A stretch of DNA of 64,000 nt from Pseudorhodoplanes sinuspersici (GTDB lineage Bacteria > Pseudomonadota > Alphaproteobacteria > Rhizobiales > Xanthobacteraceae), in assembly GCF_002119765.1 (NCBI RefSeq), contig NZ_CP021112.1, forward strand, positions 1,482,501-1,546,500, given 5' to 3'. The notes beneath the pieces were generated by a model that was given only the letters and a program-made list of their open reading frames with translations, had not been told where the DNA came from and did no database searches. Positions 50,310 to 59,313 of the stretch are shown here, in pieces; positions within the stretch are counted from its first letter, which is position 1; each line of letters starts with the position of its first letter. A program made the translations under genes and the position numbers.

Positions 50310-51059
50310 CTAGCGGAGCTCTGCCGCTCCGCCGCCCAAGACATTGCCGGGTGCTTCAAACTTTCCGGCTTGAACCACGGCCACCATTGCATCGACATCG
50401 ATTCCGCTTTTCACGACGTCCGACACCGATTTGGTGAATTGTAGTGCGTCACCATTCCAGTTGCCAAGTTTGACCCAGCCACGCACCACATTCGTATACG
50501 TCACAGTATGTCCGCGGTTTTCGCCGCGACCGATTTGCACCGGCACCTGCCGTTTAATGGGACAGAGCCACACCTCACCGGACTGGCCGGGTACTTTTGC
50601 GGCTGCGACATCGACGGTCACCTTGCCATTGGCAATGGCGACGTTCACCGGCAATGCTATAGCGGCGCTTTTGCGCGCTGTGCTCACGGCGCGTTCGATC
50701 GCAGCCTTGTCATTGCCAAGAACATGGGTCACGCCGTTGATGACGGCCTGCGGGGTGTAAACCGCGCGATCGCCACGCAAACCGGCATAAGCCCGTTGCC
50801 GCTTGGAATGGCCCGGCAGCGCCAACGTGTCCTTCCAGCCGAGATAATCCCAATAATCGACCGACAAACTAATCGGCAGGATCGTCGGATCCTTTGCCAA
50901 TTCGCCGAGGAGCTTGTCAGCGGCCGGACAGGACGAACAACCTTGACTGGTAAAGAGTTCAACAACGACACGTGAATCGGCAGCGGCCCGGCCGGGCGTA
51001 AGCGCAATCAAGGCGCCACAAATCGCAACGAGAAGCGTTGTGAATACCCGATAATGCAT
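50310..51059 (-). CDS. DUF1223 family thioredoxin-like secreted protein
   Basis: A 249-residue protein from ATG 51059 with a signal peptide of about 28 residues (ends RAAA). The mature part starts with a thioredoxin-like strand and CxxC motif, VVELFTSQGCSSCPAADKLL, then LSVDYWDYLGWKDTLALP, characteristic of DUF1223. The pair of Cys suggests redox activity in the periplasm, but no role is established. It lies downstream of acnA in the same direction. Confidence 0.9.
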   Translation of the reverse strand: MHYRVFTTLLVAICGALIALTPGRAAADSRVVVELFTSQGCSSCPAADKLLGELAKDPTILPISLSVDYWDYLGWKDTLALPGHSKRQRAYAGLRGDRAVYTPQAVINGVTHVLGNDKAAIERAVSTARKSAAIALPVNVAIANGKVTVDVAAAKVPGQSGEVWLCPIKRQVPVQIGRGENRGHTVTYTNVVRGWVKLGNWNGDALQFTKSVSDVVKSGIDVDAMVAVVQAGKFEAPGNVLGGGAAELR

Positions 51060-51124
51060 AAGGCTGTAACTCAACGACTCACAATGAAATGCCTGCGCCG
51101 CCACGTCCCTGATAATGGCAGCGG

Positions 51125-51227
51125 CCATAGCCTGCCACTCAATTCCAAGTGACAGGCTGTGATCGCATCATTGATGATCGGCAGAACAGCGGCAAGACCG
51201 GCGCTATGCGAGACGCCGGTCTTTTTT
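51125..51227 (+). ncRNA. Candidate plus-strand small RNA between DUF1223 and acnA
   Basis: In this 184-bp gap between two minus-strand genes, the plus strand shows three consecutive hairpins. The first is at 51129-51158, with arms AGCCTGCCACT/AGTGACAGGCT; a short one is around 51161-51179 (ATCATTGAT). The third is a terminator, AAGACCGGCG/CGCCGGTCTT, followed by a T run at 51194-51227. A GATAAT -10-like box is at 51111-51116. The T run is on the plus strand, so the terminator does not serve acnA. The 5' end is not defined. Confidence 0.5.
51194..51227 (+). terminator. Rho-independent terminator facing away from acnA
   Basis: A 10-bp perfect stem with a 10-base loop and six T residues on the plus strand. 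Both flanking genes are on the minus strand, and the minus strand has the A run on the wrong side, so this is a plus-strand signal. Confidence 0.8.
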
Positions 51228-51243
51228 ACCTCAGGTTGAGCGC

Positions 51244-53949
51244 TCAGGCCGCAAGCTGACGCAGCACGTATTGCAGGATGCCGCCATTCTTGAAGTATTC
51301 TAATTCGTCCAGCGTATCGATCCGGCAAATCAGCGGTACCTCTTTCTTGGTGCCGTCTGCCATCTCAATTTCTGCCGTCAGCGTCTGGCGCGGCCGCAAA
51401 TCTCCCTCAATCCCGCGAATTGTGACTTGCTCGCTGCCGTTCAGGCCAAGAGTTTGCCAGGATGTGCCCTCTTCAAACACCAGCGGCAACACACCCATGC
51501 CCACGAGATTGGAGCGATGGATGCGCTCGAAGGATTGCGCGATCACCGCGCGAACGCCGAGCAAAACCGTACCTTTCGCCGCCCAATCGCGCGACGAGCC
51601 AGTGCCGTATTCCTTGCCGGCAAAGATCACGAGCGGAACTTTTTCCTGCTTATAACGCATTGCCGCGTCGTAAATTGGCATCTGCTCCTTATCCGGATAG
51701 TGGATGGTCACGCCACCCTCGACCCCCGGCACCATTTGATTCTTGATGCGGATATTGGCGAAGGTGCCGCGCATCATCACTTCGTGGTTGCCGCGACGCG
51801 TGCCGTATTGATTGAAGTCGATCGGCTTCACGTGATGTTCGACCAGATATTTTCCAGCCGGCGAGTTCAGCTTGATCGAACCGGCCGGAGAAATGTGGTC
51901 GGTCGTAATCGAATCCAGGAACAGGCCCATCACACGCGCGTTGATGATGTCTGTTGGCGGCGTCGGGCGCGGCTGCATGCCGACGAAATAGGGCGGATCC
52001 TGCACATAGGTCGAGCCGCTGTCCCAGGCATAGGTCAGGCCGCCGGTCACCGTGATCTTCCGCCAGTTGGCATCGCCCTTGAACACATTCGCATATTTCT
52101 TTGCGAACAGTTTTTTGGTGACGTTTCTGCGGATGAAGGAGGCAATTTCCTTTGCTGTCGGCCAGATGTCCTTGAGGAACACCTTCTTGCCCTGCTTGTC
52201 GGTGCCGAGCGGTGTCTTGACCATGTCCACCTGCATCGACCCGGCAATGGCGTAAGCGACAACGAGCGGCGGTGAGGCGAGATAGTTCGCCCGCACGTCC
52301 GGATTGACGCGGCCCTCGAAATTGCGATTGCCGGACAGCACGGCAGCCGCCACGAGATCGTTGCCATTGATGGCCTTGGAAATTTCTTCCGGCAGCGGCC
52401 CTGAATTGCCGATGCAGGTGGTGCAGCCATAACCGACGAGGTTGAACCCAAGCTTGTCGAGATCCTTTTGCAGGCCCGAGGCGGCGAGATACTCGCCGAC
52501 GACCTGCGAGCCCGGTGCAAGCGACGTCTTCACCCACGGCTTGGCCTGCAGACCCAATGCCGCCGCCTTACGCGCAACAAGACCCGCACCGATCATCACG
52601 CTCGGATTAGAGGTATTGGTGCAGGAGGTAATGGCTGCAATGACAACGTCACCGTTGCCGAGATCATGCGAGCGGCCTTCAACCGGGACGCGCGTGTCGA
52701 GCTCGCCGGGTTTCTTGAATTCCTTGTCCATCGCATTGCTGAATTCCGTTTTCACGGCTTTCAAGGCAACGCGGTCCTGCGGACGCTTCGGCCCGGCAAG
52801 CGACGGCTCCACCTTGCCGAGATCGAGTTTCAGCACATCGGTGAAGGCGGGATCGGCGGTCTTCGCGGTCAGGAACATGCCCTGCGCCTTGGCATAGGCA
52901 GCAACCAGCTTCACGCGATCTTCTTTGCGACCGGTGTCGCGCAGGAATTTCACCGTCTCGGCGTCGACCGGAAAGAAGCCGCAGGTCGCACCGTATTCCG
53001 GCGCCATGTTGCCGATGGTGGCGCGGTCGGCGATCGCCAGATCGAGCACGCCGGGGCCGAAGAATTCCACGAACTTGCCGACAACGCCGCGCTTGCGCAG
53101 CATTTCCGTCACGGTGAGCACGAGGTCGGTCGCGGTCACACCTTCCTTCAGCTTGCCGGTCAGCTTGAAGCCGATCACTTCCGGCAGCAGCATCGACAAA
53201 GGCTGGCCCAGCATCGCTGCTTCCGCCTCAATGCCGCCGACGCCCCAGCCGAGCACGGCGAGACCATTCACCATCGTGGTGTGCGAGTCGGTGCCGACCA
53301 GCGTATCGGGGTAAGCGATCTCGGCATTCTTGGCCTTGCCGCCGACCATGATCTTGCCCTTGGCGGTCCAGACGGTCTGCGACAGATATTCAAGATTGAC
53401 CTGATGGCAGATGCCCGTGCCGGGCGGCACGACACGGAAATTGTCGAACGCCTTCTGCGCCCATTTCAGGAAGCGATAACGCTCCTGGTTCTGCTTGTAT
53501 TCCTCTTCGACGTTCTTCTTGAACGCAGCATTGTCGCCGAAATAATTCACGATCACCGAGTGATCGATGACGAGATCCACCGGGACCAGCGGGTTGATCT
53601 TCTTGGGATCGCCACCCAGCACCGTCATCGCGTCGCGCATCGCCGCGAGATCGACCACCGCCGGGACGCCGGTAAAGTCCTGCATCAGCACGCGCGCCGG
53701 GCGGAAGGCGATTTCGCGATCCGAAGATTTCTTCTTCAGCCAGGCCGCTACGGCGAGGATGTCGTCCTTGGTGACCGTGCGCCCGTCTTCGTTGCGCAGC
53801 AGGTTTTCCAGCAGCACCTTCATCGAGAAAGGCAGCTTGGAGATGCCTTTCAGACCGTTCTTTTCTGCGACGGGAAGGCTGTAATAAGCGTAGGACTTGG
53901 TGCCGACCTTGAGTGTGCGGCAGCAATTGAATGAGTCGAGCGAGGTCAT
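51244..53949 (-). CDS. acnA: Aconitate hydratase A
   Basis: The TCA-cycle aconitase, isomerising citrate to isocitrate with a 4Fe-4S cluster. The 901-residue length is standard for AcnA. The three cluster cysteines lie in ITSCTNTSNPSVMIGAG and GYGCTTCIGNSGPLP. The swivel domain with GKEYGTGSSRDWAAKG, carrying the active Ser and Arg, is intact. It is divergent from ccmA, a conserved arrangement in this order. The 53950-54172 gap contains its promoter; no obvious iron-regulator site was recognised. Confidence 0.98.
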   Translation of the reverse strand: MTSLDSFNCCRTLKVGTKSYAYYSLPVAEKNGLKGISKLPFSMKVLLENLLRNEDGRTVTKDDILAVAAWLKKKSSDREIAFRPARVLMQDFTGVPAVVDLAAMRDAMTVLGGDPKKINPLVPVDLVIDHSVIVNYFGDNAAFKKNVEEEYKQNQERYRFLKWAQKAFDNFRVVPPGTGICHQVNLEYLSQTVWTAKGKIMVGGKAKNAEIAYPDTLVGTDSHTTMVNGLAVLGWGVGGIEAEAAMLGQPLSMLLPEVIGFKLTGKLKEGVTATDLVLTVTEMLRKRGVVGKFVEFFGPGVLDLAIADRATIGNMAPEYGATCGFFPVDAETVKFLRDTGRKEDRVKLVAAYAKAQGMFLTAKTADPAFTDVLKLDLGKVEPSLAGPKRPQDRVALKAVKTEFSNAMDKEFKKPGELDTRVPVEGRSHDLGNGDVVIAAITSCTNTSNPSVMIGAGLVARKAAALGLQAKPWVKTSLAPGSQVVGEYLAASGLQKDLDKLGFNLVGYGCTTCIGNSGPLPEEISKAINGNDLVAAAVLSGNRNFEGRVNPDVRANYLASPPLVVAYAIAGSMQVDMVKTPLGTDKQGKKVFLKDIWPTAKEIASFIRRNVTKKLFAKKYANVFKGDANWRKITVTGGLTYAWDSGSTYVQDPPYFVGMQPRPTPPTDIINARVMGLFLDSITTDHISPAGSIKLNSPAGKYLVEHHVKPIDFNQYGTRRGNHEVMMRGTFANIRIKNQMVPGVEGGVTIHYPDKEQMPIYDAAMRYKQEKVPLVIFAGKEYGTGSSRDWAAKGTVLLGVRAVIAQSFERIHRSNLVGMGVLPLVFEEGTSWQTLGLNGSEQVTIRGIEGDLRPRQTLTAEIEMADGTKKEVPLICRIDTLDELEYFKNGGILQYVLRQLAA

Positions 53950-54172
53950 GGGATGGTCTTCCGTTTGTTCCGGTGCGGGCCAAATTATCTAACGCATTGA
54001 AAAGGCGTAGTTTTTGGCGCGCCGGCATCGCGCAGGTCGTATCGTGGGTGTCTTGGCAAGAAGCGGTCTAAGGTGCGGCTTATAAAATCTTTTTCAGCGA
54101 TCTGCCATATGAACCATCGCCTTCAACAGCATGACAGATTGCGACGATGCGCATACGCGGACGGACCTGTAA

Positions 54173-54787
54173 GTGACTGAGGTGATGACCCTTTCCGCGG
54201 AGGCGCTGTGCTGCCAGCGGGGCGGACGCCAGGTCTTCGAATCTTTGAGCTTTTCTGTCGCATCCGGCCGGGCGCTGCTGGTGACGGGCCGCAATGGCGC
54301 CGGCAAGTCGTCCCTGCTGCGAATGATCGCCGGCTTGCTGCGAATTGCCGGCGGCAAACTGACCCTGTCTGGCGGCGATGACGAGCGCAGCATCGGCGAA
54401 CAGGCCCACTATCTTGGACATCTCGACGCATTGAAGCCGGCTTTGTCGGTCGAAGAAAATTTGTCGTTCTGGACCAGGTATCTCGGTGGCGACGGACAGC
54501 CGCCGGACGCGCTGGCGGCCGTCGGGCTTGATTCGCTGGCGCACTTGCCGGCGGCTTATCTGTCGGCCGGGCAGAAACGGCGGCTGTCGATCGCCCGTCT
54601 GGTAGCGATAAAGCGGCCGCTCTGGCTGCTGGATGAGCCGACCTCGGCGCTCGATACCAAGGCTCAGGCGATGCTGCTGGCGCTGATGCAGGCGCATCTT
54701 GCCGGCGGCGGCATGATTGTCGCTGCGACCCACCTGCCGCTCGGCCTCGATGGCGCGACTGAATTGCGGCTGGAGCAGGTGCCATGA
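54173..54787 (+). CDS. ccmA: Cytochrome c maturation ABC ATPase CcmA
   Basis: CcmA powers release of haem-loaded CcmE from CcmC during cytochrome c maturation. The 204-residue protein has Walker [17 protein letters not shown], signature [16 protein letters not shown] and Walker [13 protein letters not shown]. The start is uncertain: GTG 54173 or ATG 54185, the latter giving the family-like start [14 protein letters not shown]. It overlaps ccmB by four bases. ccmE, ccmF and ccmH are not in this window; in relatives they lie elsewhere. Confidence 0.94.
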   Translation: MTEVMTLSAEALCCQRGGRQVFESLSFSVASGRALLVTGRNGAGKSSLLRMIAGLLRIAGGKLTLSGGDDERSIGEQAHYLGHLDALKPALSVEENLSFWTRYLGGDGQPPDALAAVGLDSLAHLPAAYLSAGQKRRLSIARLVAIKRPLWLLDEPTSALDTKAQAMLLALMQAHLAGGGMIVAATHLPLGLDGATELRLEQVP

Positions 54788-55452
54788 GCGGCCTCGGCGC
54801 TCTCTTTCTCCGCGATATCCGGATTGCCATCCGCATCGGCGGCGGTGCGATGATCGGCGTGCTGTTCTTTATGCTGGTCGTGACGCTGATGCCGTTCGCG
54901 ATCGGTCCCGATCTCGCGCTGCTGACGCGCATCGGGCCGGCGATCCTGTGGCTCGGCGCCTTGCTGGCAAGCCTCCTGGCGCTCGACCGGCTGCTGGCCG
55001 CCGATCAGGAAGACGGCTCTCTCGACCTTTTGACCATGGGCAATGCGCCGCTGGAGCTCGCCGTCGGCGTGAAAGCTTTGGCGCACTGGCTGACCACCGC
55101 TTTGCCTCTGGTGATCGCCGCGCCGCTGCTGGCGCTGTTCCTCAATCTCGACGGCGCGGCGACCGGGGCTGTGGCAGCCACCTTGCTCGTCGGCACACCG
55201 GCGCTGACCTTCATCGGCCTGATCGGGGCAGCGCTGACGGTGACGCTCCGTCGCGGCGGCCTGCTTCTGCCGGTCCTGATCCTGCCGCTGGCGGTTCCAG
55301 TGCTTATCTTCGGAGTCGCGGCCTCGAATGCGGCCGTGGTCGGACCGGTGACCTTCGGGACGCCCTTTACGATCTTGTGCGCGCTGACACTCATGTCGCT
55401 GGTCGTTGGGCCGTTTGCAGCGGCGGCCGCCCTGCGGGCGGGGCAGGAATAG
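54784..55452 (+). CDS. ccmB: Haem exporter permease CcmB
   Basis: A 222-residue membrane protein with six helices that partners CcmA. The family N-terminus [20 protein letters not shown] and the motif [20 protein letters not shown] are intact. The ATGA overlap with ccmA couples their translation; ccmC follows after 102 bases. Confidence 0.94.
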   Translation: MSGLGALFLRDIRIAIRIGGGAMIGVLFFMLVVTLMPFAIGPDLALLTRIGPAILWLGALLASLLALDRLLAADQEDGSLDLLTMGNAPLELAVGVKALAHWLTTALPLVIAAPLLALFLNLDGAATGAVAATLLVGTPALTFIGLIGAALTVTLRRGGLLLPVLILPLAVPVLIFGVAASNAAVVGPVTFGTPFTILCALTLMSLVVGPFAAAAALRAGQE

Positions 55453-55554
55453 GGGCTGCCGGACCTTTGATCACGTTTTCGTGTAGATGCTATCGATGGC
55501 TCCCCATTTTACGACAAAGAAAAAAGACAAACAGGACTTAGCCGGAAAGCCCCG

Positions 55555-56289
55555 ATGGCCTTGATCGACCTCGCCAATCCGACACGGTTTCTGTCGCTCA
55601 CCGGGCGCATCCTGCCCTGGCTGGCGGCGGCGACGGCGCTCGTCTTCGCCTATGGCTTCTGGCTCACGGCCGGCGCGCCCGACGATTACCAGCAGGGCGC
55701 GACCGTGAAGATCATGTTCCTCCATGTGCCGTCCGCCTGGCTGGCGATGTTCGGCTGGGTGGTGATGAGCATCGCTGCGCTCGGCACGCTGGTGTGGCGG
55801 CACCCGCTCGCCGATATGGCCGCCAAGGCCGCCGCGCCGATCGGCGCTGCTTTCACGCTGATCTGTCTCATCACCGGCTCGCTGTGGGGCCGGCCGATGT
55901 GGGGCACCTACTGGGTGTGGGACGCGCGCCTGACGTCCGTGTTCGTTCTGTTCCTGATGTATCTCGGCGTGATCGCGCTTTGGCGCACCATCGACGATCC
56001 GACCCGCGCCGGACGCGCTGCCGCGATCCTCACACTCGTCGGCGCGATCAATATTCCGATCATCAAATTCTCGGTCGACTGGTGGAACACGCTGCATCAG
56101 CCCGCATCGGTCGTGAAGATGAGCGGGCCGGCGATCCATCCGACCATTCTGTTGCCGCTGCTGGTGATGGCGATCGCCTTCACGCTGCTGTTCATCACCT
56201 TGCATCTGGCCGCCATGCGCAACGAAATCCTCAAACGCCGCATCCGATCCATGCACATGATGCAGGCGGAAGCCGCACCGGGACGATAG
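55555..56289 (+). CDS. ccmC: Haem handling protein CcmC
   Basis: CcmC loads haem onto the chaperone CcmE on the periplasmic side. The 244-residue protein has six helices and the tryptophan-rich WWD motif WGRPMWGTYWVWDARLTS at about 120-137. The conserved His ligands are in FLHVPSAWLA (about 59) and WWNTLHQPASV (about 181). The first ATG behind GCCGGAAAGCC at 55555 fits. ccmD follows 13 bases later. Confidence 0.95.
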   Translation: MALIDLANPTRFLSLTGRILPWLAAATALVFAYGFWLTAGAPDDYQQGATVKIMFLHVPSAWLAMFGWVVMSIAALGTLVWRHPLADMAAKAAAPIGAAFTLICLITGSLWGRPMWGTYWVWDARLTSVFVLFLMYLGVIALWRTIDDPTRAGRAAAILTLVGAINIPIIKFSVDWWNTLHQPASVVKMSGPAIHPTILLPLLVMAIAFTLLFITLHLAAMRNEILKRRIRSMHMMQAEAAPGR

Positions 56290-56302
56290 ACGGATCACGA
56301 CG

Positions 56303-56509
56303 ATGGACCTCGGACCGCACGCCACATTCATCATCGCCGCTTATGCGGCGTCTGTATTCATCCTTGCGCTGCTGATCGGCTGGATCGCGATCGAGAACCG
56401 CTCGTTGAAGCGCACGCTTGCCGATTTCGAAGCGCGCGGCATCACGCGCCGCTCGGACGAACGTAAATCCACACTCCATAAAGCCGAACCGCATCAGTCG
56501 CCCGCATGA
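56303..56509 (+). CDS. ccmD: Haem exporter accessory protein CcmD
   Basis: A 68-residue single-helix membrane protein (MDLGPHATFIIAAYAASVFI, then a basic tail). CcmD stabilises CcmABC and helps release CcmE. The characteristic start and the basic C-terminus match. Its stop overlaps the ccmG start by four bases. Confidence 0.92.
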   Translation: MDLGPHATFIIAAYAASVFILALLIGWIAIENRSLKRTLADFEARGITRRSDERKSTLHKAEPHQSPA

Positions 56510-57114
56510 GCATCGCGTCCGAAAATTCCAGCACTGGATCGCGCCGCAGACTTCTCGTCGTTCTGCCGCTGCTGGTGTTCATCGCGCTGGCGGCGCTGTT
56601 CTTCTATCGCCTCGGCTCCGGCGATCCCTCGCGCATTCCATCCGCATTGATCGGCCGGCCGGTGCCGCAAACCGATCTGCCACCGGTTGCAGGCCTCGTG
56701 CAGGATGGCAAACCGCTACCCGGCATGAACGCGGCGGACTTCAAGGACAATGTAACGCTCGTGAATGTCTGGGCGTCATGGTGCGTGCCCTGCCACGATG
56801 AAGTGCCGATGCTCGACGAACTCGCCAAAGACAAGCGCATCCGTCTTGTCGGCATCAACTACAAGGACCAGGCTGACAATGCGCGCCGCTTCATCGGCCG
56901 CTACGGCAATCCATTCAGCGCCGTCGGCGCCGATCCGAACGGACGCGCGGCGATCGAATGGGGCGTCTATGGCGTACCGGAAACATTCGTCGTCGGCCGC
57001 GACGGCCGCATCGCCTACAAGCTGGTCGGCCCGATCACCGAGACCAATCTCAAGACGACGCTGATGCCGGCGATCGAGAAGGCGCTGGCGGCAGCACCTG
57101 CCAAAGCCGACTGA
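56506..57114 (+). CDS. ccmG: Thiol:disulfide interchange protein CcmG/DsbE
   Basis: CcmG reduces the apocytochrome c CxxCH thiols in the periplasm. The 202-residue protein has an N-terminal anchor (about residues 12-32) and a thioredoxin fold. The active site is NVWASWCVPCHDEVPML, and the family features YGVPETFVVGRDGRIAYK, with the cis-Pro, are intact. It overlaps ccmD by four bases and ends the ccmABCDG run. Confidence 0.95.
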   Translation: MSIASENSSTGSRRRLLVVLPLLVFIALAALFFYRLGSGDPSRIPSALIGRPVPQTDLPPVAGLVQDGKPLPGMNAADFKDNVTLVNVWASWCVPCHDEVPMLDELAKDKRIRLVGINYKDQADNARRFIGRYGNPFSAVGADPNGRAAIEWGVYGVPETFVVGRDGRIAYKLVGPITETNLKTTLMPAIEKALAAAPAKAD

Positions 57115-57119
57115 CGCCG

Positions 57120-57734
57120 CTACGGCTTGACCATCAGGTAGCCGCCGATGCCGACCATCACCCCGCCACAGGCCACGCGCGCTGGCCTCGCGAGCGGCAG
57201 CATGCCGACCTTCTCGGCGATCGACCGCGCCGCCATCGCATAGGCGATCTTGACGCCGCCGACGGCAACGAGCGTGATCGCGGCGATCACCCCAAGATCA
57301 AGCGCATCGAGCGTCGGAATATCGATAAAGACCGGAAACAGCGCCGCATAGAACAGGATCGCCTTCACATCGCCAAGCGTGAGAATGAAGCCGGCAAGAA
57401 AGCTTGCGCCCGAACCGCCCCAGCAATGCGGCATCTGCCATGACGTGGATGCGTTGCTGCGGATCAGGCCGATGCCGCACCAGATCAGATAGATCGCACC
57501 AAGATAACGCAGGCCAGCGAACAGACTGCCCATAATCTCGGACAGGGCCGTCATGCCGGCAACGGCCAGCGCGACGAAAACGAGATCGGCAAAGGCAATG
57601 CCGAAAGCTGCGGCGATGCCGCTGCGCACACCGAGCGATGCCGAACGCAGCACCACAAGGGCGACGCTGGAGCTCGGCAGCGCCGCCAACGCCGCCATCA
57701 CAACAAACAACGCCGCTGCGGCTGCAATCGTCAC
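57120..57734 (-). CDS. LysE-family amino acid/metabolite exporter
   Basis: A 204-residue protein with about six membrane helices, starting at GTG 57734, which overlaps the yciB stop by four bases (GTGA). The core LRSASLGVRSGIAAAFGIAFAD and GAIYLIWCGIGLIR match the LysE/RhtB fold. The FILTLGDVKAILFYAALFP motif is the family's usual NPK-type loop with NP replaced by GD. The family exports amino acids or small molecules; the substrate is unknown. It is convergent with ccmG, 5 bases apart. Confidence 0.87.
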   Translation of the reverse strand: MTIAAAAALFVVMAALAALPSSSVALVVLRSASLGVRSGIAAAFGIAFADLVFVALAVAGMTALSEIMGSLFAGLRYLGAIYLIWCGIGLIRSNASTSWQMPHCWGGSGASFLAGFILTLGDVKAILFYAALFPVFIDIPTLDALDLGVIAAITLVAVGGVKIAYAMAARSIAEKVGMLPLARPARVACGGVMVGIGGYLMVKP

Positions 57735-58312
57735 GGCGCGTCGGTCTTCACCGCGTATTTCTGCAGCAGCGGAAACTGCGCCAGTGCGAAAGCGAAGGTG
57801 ATCGGCACGAAACCGAAGGTCTTGAAGGCGACCCAAAAATCGGTCGTCTGCGTGCGCCAGACGATCTCGTTCACGATCGCCATGGCCACAAAGAAACCGA
57901 TCCATCGCACCGTCAGCTTGCGCCAGCCCTCGTCAGTGAGATGAAAGACCGAATCGAAGGCGATCTCCAGGAACGGCTTGCGGAGAATGAGTCCTGCCAG
58001 CAGCACGACGGCAAACAGCAGATAGATGATCGTCGTCTTCATCTTCACGAAGACATCGTTGTGCAGAACGATGGTGAGCGTGCCGAACACAACGACGATG
58101 AAGGCCGTCACCAGCGTCATGATCGGAAAGCGCTTGATCAGAGCGTAAGAGATGAGAATCGCGATCACCACCGCCGCCATGAAGACGCCTGTGGCCCAGA
58201 AGATGCCGGCACGGCCATTGACGATGAAGAACAGTATCAGCGGCCCGAAGTCGAGCGCGAGCTTCACGAACGGATTGAGCTGGGCCTTCTTAGGTGTGGC
58301 GCTGTCGGACAT
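57731..58312 (-). CDS. yciB: Inner-membrane septation protein A (YciB/IspZ)
   Basis: A 193-residue protein with about five helices. The motifs LALDFGPLILFFIVNGRAGIFW near the start and RWIGFFVAMAIVNEIVWRTQT are characteristic. YciB is needed for normal cell elongation and division in several bacteria. It follows ftsY in the same direction, 17 bases away, and overlaps the LysE-family gene, so the three probably form one transcript. Confidence 0.94.
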   Translation of the reverse strand: MSDSATPKKAQLNPFVKLALDFGPLILFFIVNGRAGIFWATGVFMAAVVIAILISYALIKRFPIMTLVTAFIVVVFGTLTIVLHNDVFVKMKTTIIYLLFAVVLLAGLILRKPFLEIAFDSVFHLTDEGWRKLTVRWIGFFVAMAIVNEIVWRTQTTDFWVAFKTFGFVPITFAFALAQFPLLQKYAVKTDAP

Positions 58313-58329
58313 GTCGCTCTCGTTCTTTG

Positions 58330-59286
58330 TTAGTCATCCAGCCCGGCAATCGCGCGGGCAAAGTCGCGGGCGGTGAACGGCTGTAAATCGTCGATGCCTT
58401 CACCGACGCCGATGAAATGGATCGGCAGTTTGAATTTTTCGGCGATGGCGACAAGAATGCCGCCGCGCGCTGTGCCGTCAAGCTTGGTCATGACAAGGCC
58501 GGTCACACCCGCGGTCTTGCCGAAAGCTTCCACCTGCGAGATCGCGTTCTGCCCGACGGTCGCGTCGAGGACGAGCAGCACAGCATGCGGCGCAGAAGGC
58601 TCAACCTTCTTCATCACGCGCACGATCTTCTCAAGCTCGCTCATCAGTTCGGTGCGGTTCTGCAGCCGCCCTGCCGTATCGATCAGCAGCACATCGACGC
58701 CTTCGGCCTTCGCTGCCGTCAGCGCATCAAAGGCGATGCCGGCGGCATCGGAGCCTTGCTCGCGGGCGATGACCTTGGCGCCGACGCGTCCGCCCCAGAT
58801 CTTCAATTGCTCGATGGCGGCGGCACGGAAGGTATCGCCGGCGGCCAGCATCACCTTGTGACCTTCGCGGGTAAACTTTGCGGTGAGCTTGCCGATCGTG
58901 GTGGTCTTGCCGGAACCGTTGACGCCCGACACCAGAATGACGAAGGGTTTCGCGCCTTCGATCGACAAGGGCGCGGCAACCGGCGACAACACCTTCTCGA
59001 CCTCAGTGGCGACCACCGTCTTCACTTCGCTCTCGTCGATGTCCTTCTCGTAGCGCCCCTTGGCGATCGCCTCACTGATGCGCGCGGCCGTGGTCACGCC
59101 GAGATCGGCACGGATCAGCGTGTCCTCGATCTCCTCCAGCATGGCGGAGTCAAGCTTGCGTTTCTTGACGAGATCGCTGATCGCGGAACCGAGCGAGGCA
59201 GACGTGCGCTTGAGACCACTGCTGAGGCGCTGCCACCAGCTTTGGCGTTTTTGTTCCGGGGCGTTGTCTTGAGTGCTGTCATTCAT
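58330..59286 (-). CDS. ftsY: Signal recognition particle receptor FtsY
   Basis: FtsY docks ribosome-SRP complexes at the membrane. From ATG 59286 the protein has 318 residues with a short A domain (about 1-25), N domain and GTPase G domain. The G1 motif is VSGVNGSGKTTTIGKLTAKF; the other motifs are DTFRAAAIEQL, DTAGRLQNRTELM and TKLDGTARGG. In related bacteria it sits next to dapF-mtaB; here two other genes lie between. Confidence 0.97.
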   Translation of the reverse strand: MNDSTQDNAPEQKRQSWWQRLSSGLKRTSASLGSAISDLVKKRKLDSAMLEEIEDTLIRADLGVTTAARISEAIAKGRYEKDIDESEVKTVVATEVEKVLSPVAAPLSIEGAKPFVILVSGVNGSGKTTTIGKLTAKFTREGHKVMLAAGDTFRAAAIEQLKIWGGRVGAKVIAREQGSDAAGIAFDALTAAKAEGVDVLLIDTAGRLQNRTELMSELEKIVRVMKKVEPSAPHAVLLVLDATVGQNAISQVEAFGKTAGVTGLVMTKLDGTARGGILVAIAEKFKLPIHFIGVGEGIDDLQPFTARDFARAIAGLDD

Positions 59287-59313
59287 GGGCGCGGCCGTGA
59301 TAGCGGTTTGCGC

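Noticed and set aside
52468-53934. 488-codon open frame antisense to acnA
   Set aside because: Shadow of a highly conserved gene; no independent signals.
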